Position numbers and translations under genes: made by a program. Under the pieces are notes generated by a model that saw nothing but the letters and a program-made list of their open reading frames with translations, was not told the origin of the DNA and searched no databases. A stretch of DNA of 7,273 bases from Chlamydiota bacterium (GTDB lineage: Bacteria > Chlamydiota > Chlamydiia > Chlamydiales > Simkaniaceae). The stretch spans positions 1-7,273 of the forward strand of contig JAKQGT010000338.1 in assembly GCA_029556005.1 (NCBI GenBank), written 5' to 3'. This document shows, piece after piece, positions 4,969 to 7,273 of this stretch. Within the stretch, counting starts at the first letter, position 1; the number at the start of each line of letters is the position of its first letter.

Positions 4969-6078
4969 CTCGACGGCGGCGGCGAGTTTATCGAAATCAA
5001 TGTGAGATTCTACGAGGGCGATGGCTTCCCCAATTTTTTCTTTGTCTTCTTTACGGATTTTTACCGTGTAAGAGGTGATCATTTCCATCGCTTTGTAGCT
5101 GCTGACGGGAGCATAAAGCATGGGGATATTGGCTTTTTTTAGGGCTTCTACGATGGTTTGGCGGGGAGGGGTTTCTCCGGTAAGAATCATGCCGACAGCG
5201 AGATCATCTGAAGGATTGGCGATTTTGACATCCCAGTGTTTCGTAAGAGTGGCTAAGATAATGTCTTCACGGTTTGCTGGGGTAATGATGAGTTGGTTGG
5301 GAAGGATGAGTTCACGGTAGTTTTTGAGGGAGGTTGCGACAAGGCGCATATGACGAAAGTGGCGCATGTGGTGATCTTCTCCAGAGAGAAGGGTGGCATT
5401 AAAAAGGGTTTCATAGTCTTGCATGGAAGGATTGCTTAAAAAAGGATCGAAGGGAATACATCCTAAAATGGGGATATTCCAAGTTTTTAGGGCTTTTTCC
5501 ATGTAGTTCAACACCATTTCACGTTTGTCATCGTGAACGCGGTTTAGGATGACACCTGCCACTTTAACACCGTAGGCATCGCACAGGGCCTTGTTGACGG
5601 CTAAAGCATCAAAAGAGGAGCCGAGTCCTCCTGACGCTACTAAAATGAGATGGAGATTAAGCTCTGTTGCTACACGGGCATTATTGTAGTTGACAATCGA
5701 GCCCACACCGACATGTCCCGTTCCTTCCACAACGATGGCGTCATTGTGTTTTGAGATGGTTTGGTAAGCCGTTTGAATTTTTTTCCCTAGCTCTTCTTCA
5801 TTCACTTTTCCATCGAGGTAATCGCGGGTAAAACCGCGGGGAAAAAGGACAGGGCTCATCGTGGCATCGTCATCTTTTAACCCAAAGTGGTCTTTGAATA
5901 AGACGACATCTTTGTCTACGCGCACGCCTGAATCGGTTTCGACATGTTCTTGGCCGATGGGTTTTAAGAAGCCGACATTTTTATGGCGCTTTTTTAATCC
6001 TGAAACAAGACCTAAACAGGTGGTGGTTTTCCCTACATGTTGTCCTGTTGCGGCTACAAAAAAAGCTTTCTTTTTCAT
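4960..6078 (-). CDS. BioD-like P-loop plus DRTGG-domain protein (stand-alone relative of the phosphotransacetylase N-terminal half)
   Basis: The 372-residue protein has an N-terminal P-loop domain of the dethiobiotin synthetase/CobQ type: FVAATGQHVGKTTTCLGL at 7-24 is the nucleotide-binding loop, with KPIGQ (39-43), VVEGTGHVGVGS (116-127) and VILNRV (176-181) further along. Residues about 245-340 fit a DRTGG domain: ITPANREDIILATL (265-278) stands where many members have D-R-x-D, and LTGE (299-302) where they have LTGG. This layout matches COG0857-type proteins and the N-terminal half of long Pta enzymes. The acetyltransferase domain is missing, so Pta activity is not expected, and biotin synthesis by this protein is not supported. 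The ATG (6076-6078) overlaps the TGA of the Nudix gene, and I see no Shine-Dalgarno, so translation is probably coupled. Actual substrate and role are unknown; a sensory or regulatory role is a guess. Confidence 0.85.
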   Translation of the reverse strand: MKKKAFFVAATGQHVGKTTTCLGLVSGLKKRHKNVGFLKPIGQEHVETDSGVRVDKDVVLFKDHFGLKDDDATMSPVLFPRGFTRDYLDGKVNEEELGKKIQTAYQTISKHNDAIVVEGTGHVGVGSIVNYNNARVATELNLHLILVASGGLGSSFDALAVNKALCDAYGVKVAGVILNRVHDDKREMVLNYMEKALKTWNIPILGCIPFDPFLSNPSMQDYETLFNATLLSGEDHHMRHFRHMRLVATSLKNYRELILPNQLIITPANREDIILATLTKHWDVKIANPSDDLAVGMILTGETPPRQTIVEALKKANIPMLYAPVSSYKAMEMITSYTVKIRKEDKEKIGEAIALVESHIDFDKLAAAVELS

Positions 6079-6542
6079 GGTGTGAGCAAAGCCTCGTGTT
6101 GGAAAATCACTTCGATGACTTCTTGGGTTTCTGCAAAAATGACGCGATCGCTTTCTAAAGCCTGGACTTCTTCAGGAGTAAACCACTCCATAGGATCTTT
6201 TCCTATTGGAGTCGTAGAACCTTGAGGAGTGGCTAAGTAGATAAAATCTAAATGTTGATGGGGCCCTTCAGATCCATGTGCGGGGATTTCTTCGGTTAGG
6301 CACAGAAAGGGGCGCTCGAAACTCGTCGCATTCCAGCGATTTATCCACACATTTTCTTGCTTGATAAAGGCAATCTCTAATCCTGTCTCTTCTCTGACTT
6401 CACGCCTCGCTGCTTCAGGAGGGGACTCATTGGCCTCAATATGCCCTCCCGGAGGGAGCCATTTTTTGAGCTTAGGGTGCAGGAGAAGGAGGACTTTTCC
6501 TGCATGGAGGATGTAGACTGATGTGGTGAATTGTTTCATCAT
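6075..6542 (-). CDS. Nudix hydrolase
   Basis: The 155-residue protein is a typical single-domain Nudix hydrolase. The complete Nudix box G-x5-E-x7-R-E-U-x-E-E-x-G-U spans residues 33-55, with Gly33, Glu39, Arg47, Glu48, Glu51, Glu52 and Gly54 all in place, so metal-dependent pyrophosphatase activity on a nucleoside diphosphate-linked compound is expected. The box is preceded by KKWLPPGGHIE and followed by HLDFIYLA and an EWFTPEEV segment, a pattern common in MutT/NudF-like enzymes of uncertain substrate. The gene begins with two successive Met codons; upstream sequence has no clear ribosome site, so either ATG (6540-6542 or 6537-6539) could be used. It overlaps the downstream BioD-like gene by ATGA. 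The substrate cannot be inferred. Confidence 0.92.
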   Translation of the reverse strand: MMKQFTTSVYILHAGKVLLLLHPKLKKWLPPGGHIEANESPPEAARREVREETGLEIAFIKQENVWINRWNATSFERPFLCLTEEIPAHGSEGPHQHLDFIYLATPQGSTTPIGKDPMEWFTPEEVQALESDRVIFAETQEVIEVIFQHEALLTP

Positions 6543-6553
6543 ACCAGTCTATT

Positions 6554-6573
6554 AAACCTTATAGAGGTTTTTT
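6554..6573. terminator. Small hairpin with T-run between two minus-strand genes
   Basis: AAACCT (6554-6559) and AGGTTT (6565-6570) form a perfect 6-bp stem with a 5-base loop. On the plus strand it is followed by an uninterrupted T-run to 6573. On the minus strand the same hairpin follows the TAA at 6572-6574 and is followed only by TAATAG, so it would be a weak terminator or attenuator in the direction of the genes. Only 29 bp separate the genes here. Confidence 0.35.
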
Positions 6574-7273
6574 ATGCACGTCCTTCTACCCAACCCAGCA
6601 TTTGGTAACGGATGATGTGTTTGACTAAGACAGGGTTTTGGTAAAGCCCTCGACTTTTGTCAGCCAGTCCTCTGATTTGTCCGTTGAGAATCCGTTGGGC
6701 ATAGGGAGTGACTTGATCGTGTACAAGTCCTTTACCCACATCAACAGCAGCTTGAACAAATCCTCCAAATCCTTTACGCATCCCTTCTACGCGGCTCTGT
6801 TCGGCACGTTTGATTTTGTTGAAAGATTCCCGTTTCTCAATGAGTTTATCTTCAAGCCTTTTTAATAGGGCTTGAATCCGGACAATCGCTTGAGGGCGCC
6901 CCTCTCTTCTTCCAATGAAATGCATCAGCTCTGGAGTGAGCTCTTCTAAGATTGGATGAAGATCTGTGCGGATGAATCGGTTCAATTTTAAATCGTTGGG
7001 GATCCGTTCTTGATCGATATTGGATTGTTTGGCGATGAATTCTTGGATGAAAGTGGTATAATCTCCATGGATTTTGCGCAAAACATCATCCTGTTCAGTG
7101 GGATTTTTCCCAACAAAACCTTCCAGATCTTCTCTCAGCATGTGGATGATATTGCGCTCAGAAGCGAGTCCTCTTCCTGGATAGGAGAAGAGGCGCCTTT
7201 CCATCCAAGCAATGTAGTCTAAAAGCATATCAGAAGGGCCTTTGAGCCCTTGATCGATGGTGCGGCTGATGAC
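6572..7273 (-). CDS. Uncharacterised, largely helical protein (5' end probably outside window)
   Basis: The reading frame is open from the right edge of the window to TAA at 6572-6574, giving 233 visible residues. An ATG at 7226-7228 could start a 218-residue product, but the 15 codons upstream of it (VISRTIDQGLKGPSD) are open with normal composition and no ribosome site settles the matter, so I treat it as partial. No hydrophobic membrane helix or signal peptide is visible. The sequence is polar and charged, with likely helical or coiled-coil stretches, for example around FIGRREGRPQAIVRIQALLK and the following KLIEKRESFNKIKRAEQ. A more hydrophobic, glycine-containing part follows (FGGFVQAAVDVGKGLVHDQV), and the protein ends in VKHIIRYQMLGWVEGRA. 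I do not recognise the family. It is the first visible gene of the minus-strand run with the Nudix and BioD-like genes, 29 bp before the former. Confidence 0.75.
   Translation of the reverse strand, partial: VISRTIDQGLKGPSDMLLDYIAWMERRLFSYPGRGLASERNIIHMLREDLEGFVGKNPTEQDDVLRKIHGDYTTFIQEFIAKQSNIDQERIPNDLKLNRFIRTDLHPILEELTPELMHFIGRREGRPQAIVRIQALLKRLEDKLIEKRESFNKIKRAEQSRVEGMRKGFGGFVQAAVDVGKGLVHDQVTPYAQRILNGQIRGLADKSRGLYQNPVLVKHIIRYQMLGWVEGRA

Noticed and set aside
4960..6078. Assignment as bioD or pta
   Set aside because: The P-loop domain resembles BioD but is fused to a DRTGG-like domain, and the acetyltransferase domain of Pta is missing, so neither name is justified.
1..7273. tRNA, rRNA, CRISPR array or riboswitch
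   Set aside because: No cloverleaf, regularly spaced repeats or conserved RNA motif was seen; nearly all of the window is coding.

Overview
The window is a compact bacterial segment with very little non-coding DNA and several overlapping gene ends. My best guess is a chlamydia-related (Parachlamydiales-like) or other intracellular Gram-negative bacterium. This rests on an LPS heptosyltransferase, a peptide/POT transporter, and a local family of unknown proteins with membrane-anchored C-termini resembling host-directed membrane proteins. No marker gene proves it, so the taxonomy is an inference of modest confidence.

Layout. The left edge (1-279, +) is the C-terminal end of an RluA/RluC/RluD-family pseudouridine synthase. 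Converging on it from the minus strand are two abutting unknown genes (225-890 and 891-1589, here A and B) and, after a remnant of the synthase gene, a third relative (1811-2443, C). A, B and C share a short conserved N-terminal domain, a proline-rich linker and a C-terminal membrane anchor. They lie in an imperfect tandem duplication: each unit starts with the 3' end of the pseudouridine synthase gene and ends with the 3' end of the transporter gene. Next comes a 12-helix POT/PTR2-type transporter (2513-3817, -). A 122-bp divergent promoter region separates it from a LPS heptosyltransferase I-like gene (3940-4968, +).

The right part (4960-7273) is a minus-strand run: an uncharacterised helical protein entering from beyond the window edge, a Nudix hydrolase, and a BioD-like/DRTGG protein related to the N-terminal half of long phosphotransacetylases. 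The last two overlap by ATGA and are probably translationally coupled. The heptosyltransferase and the BioD-like gene converge and overlap by 9 bp.

The most interesting part is the 225-2531 region. It shows duplication, chimera formation and decay of a flanking housekeeping gene end, producing a small paralogous family of putative tail-anchored proteins. The last residues of two members are encoded antisense to a pseudouridine synthase gene or its remnant. I found no RNA genes, CRISPR arrays, insertion sequences or origins.
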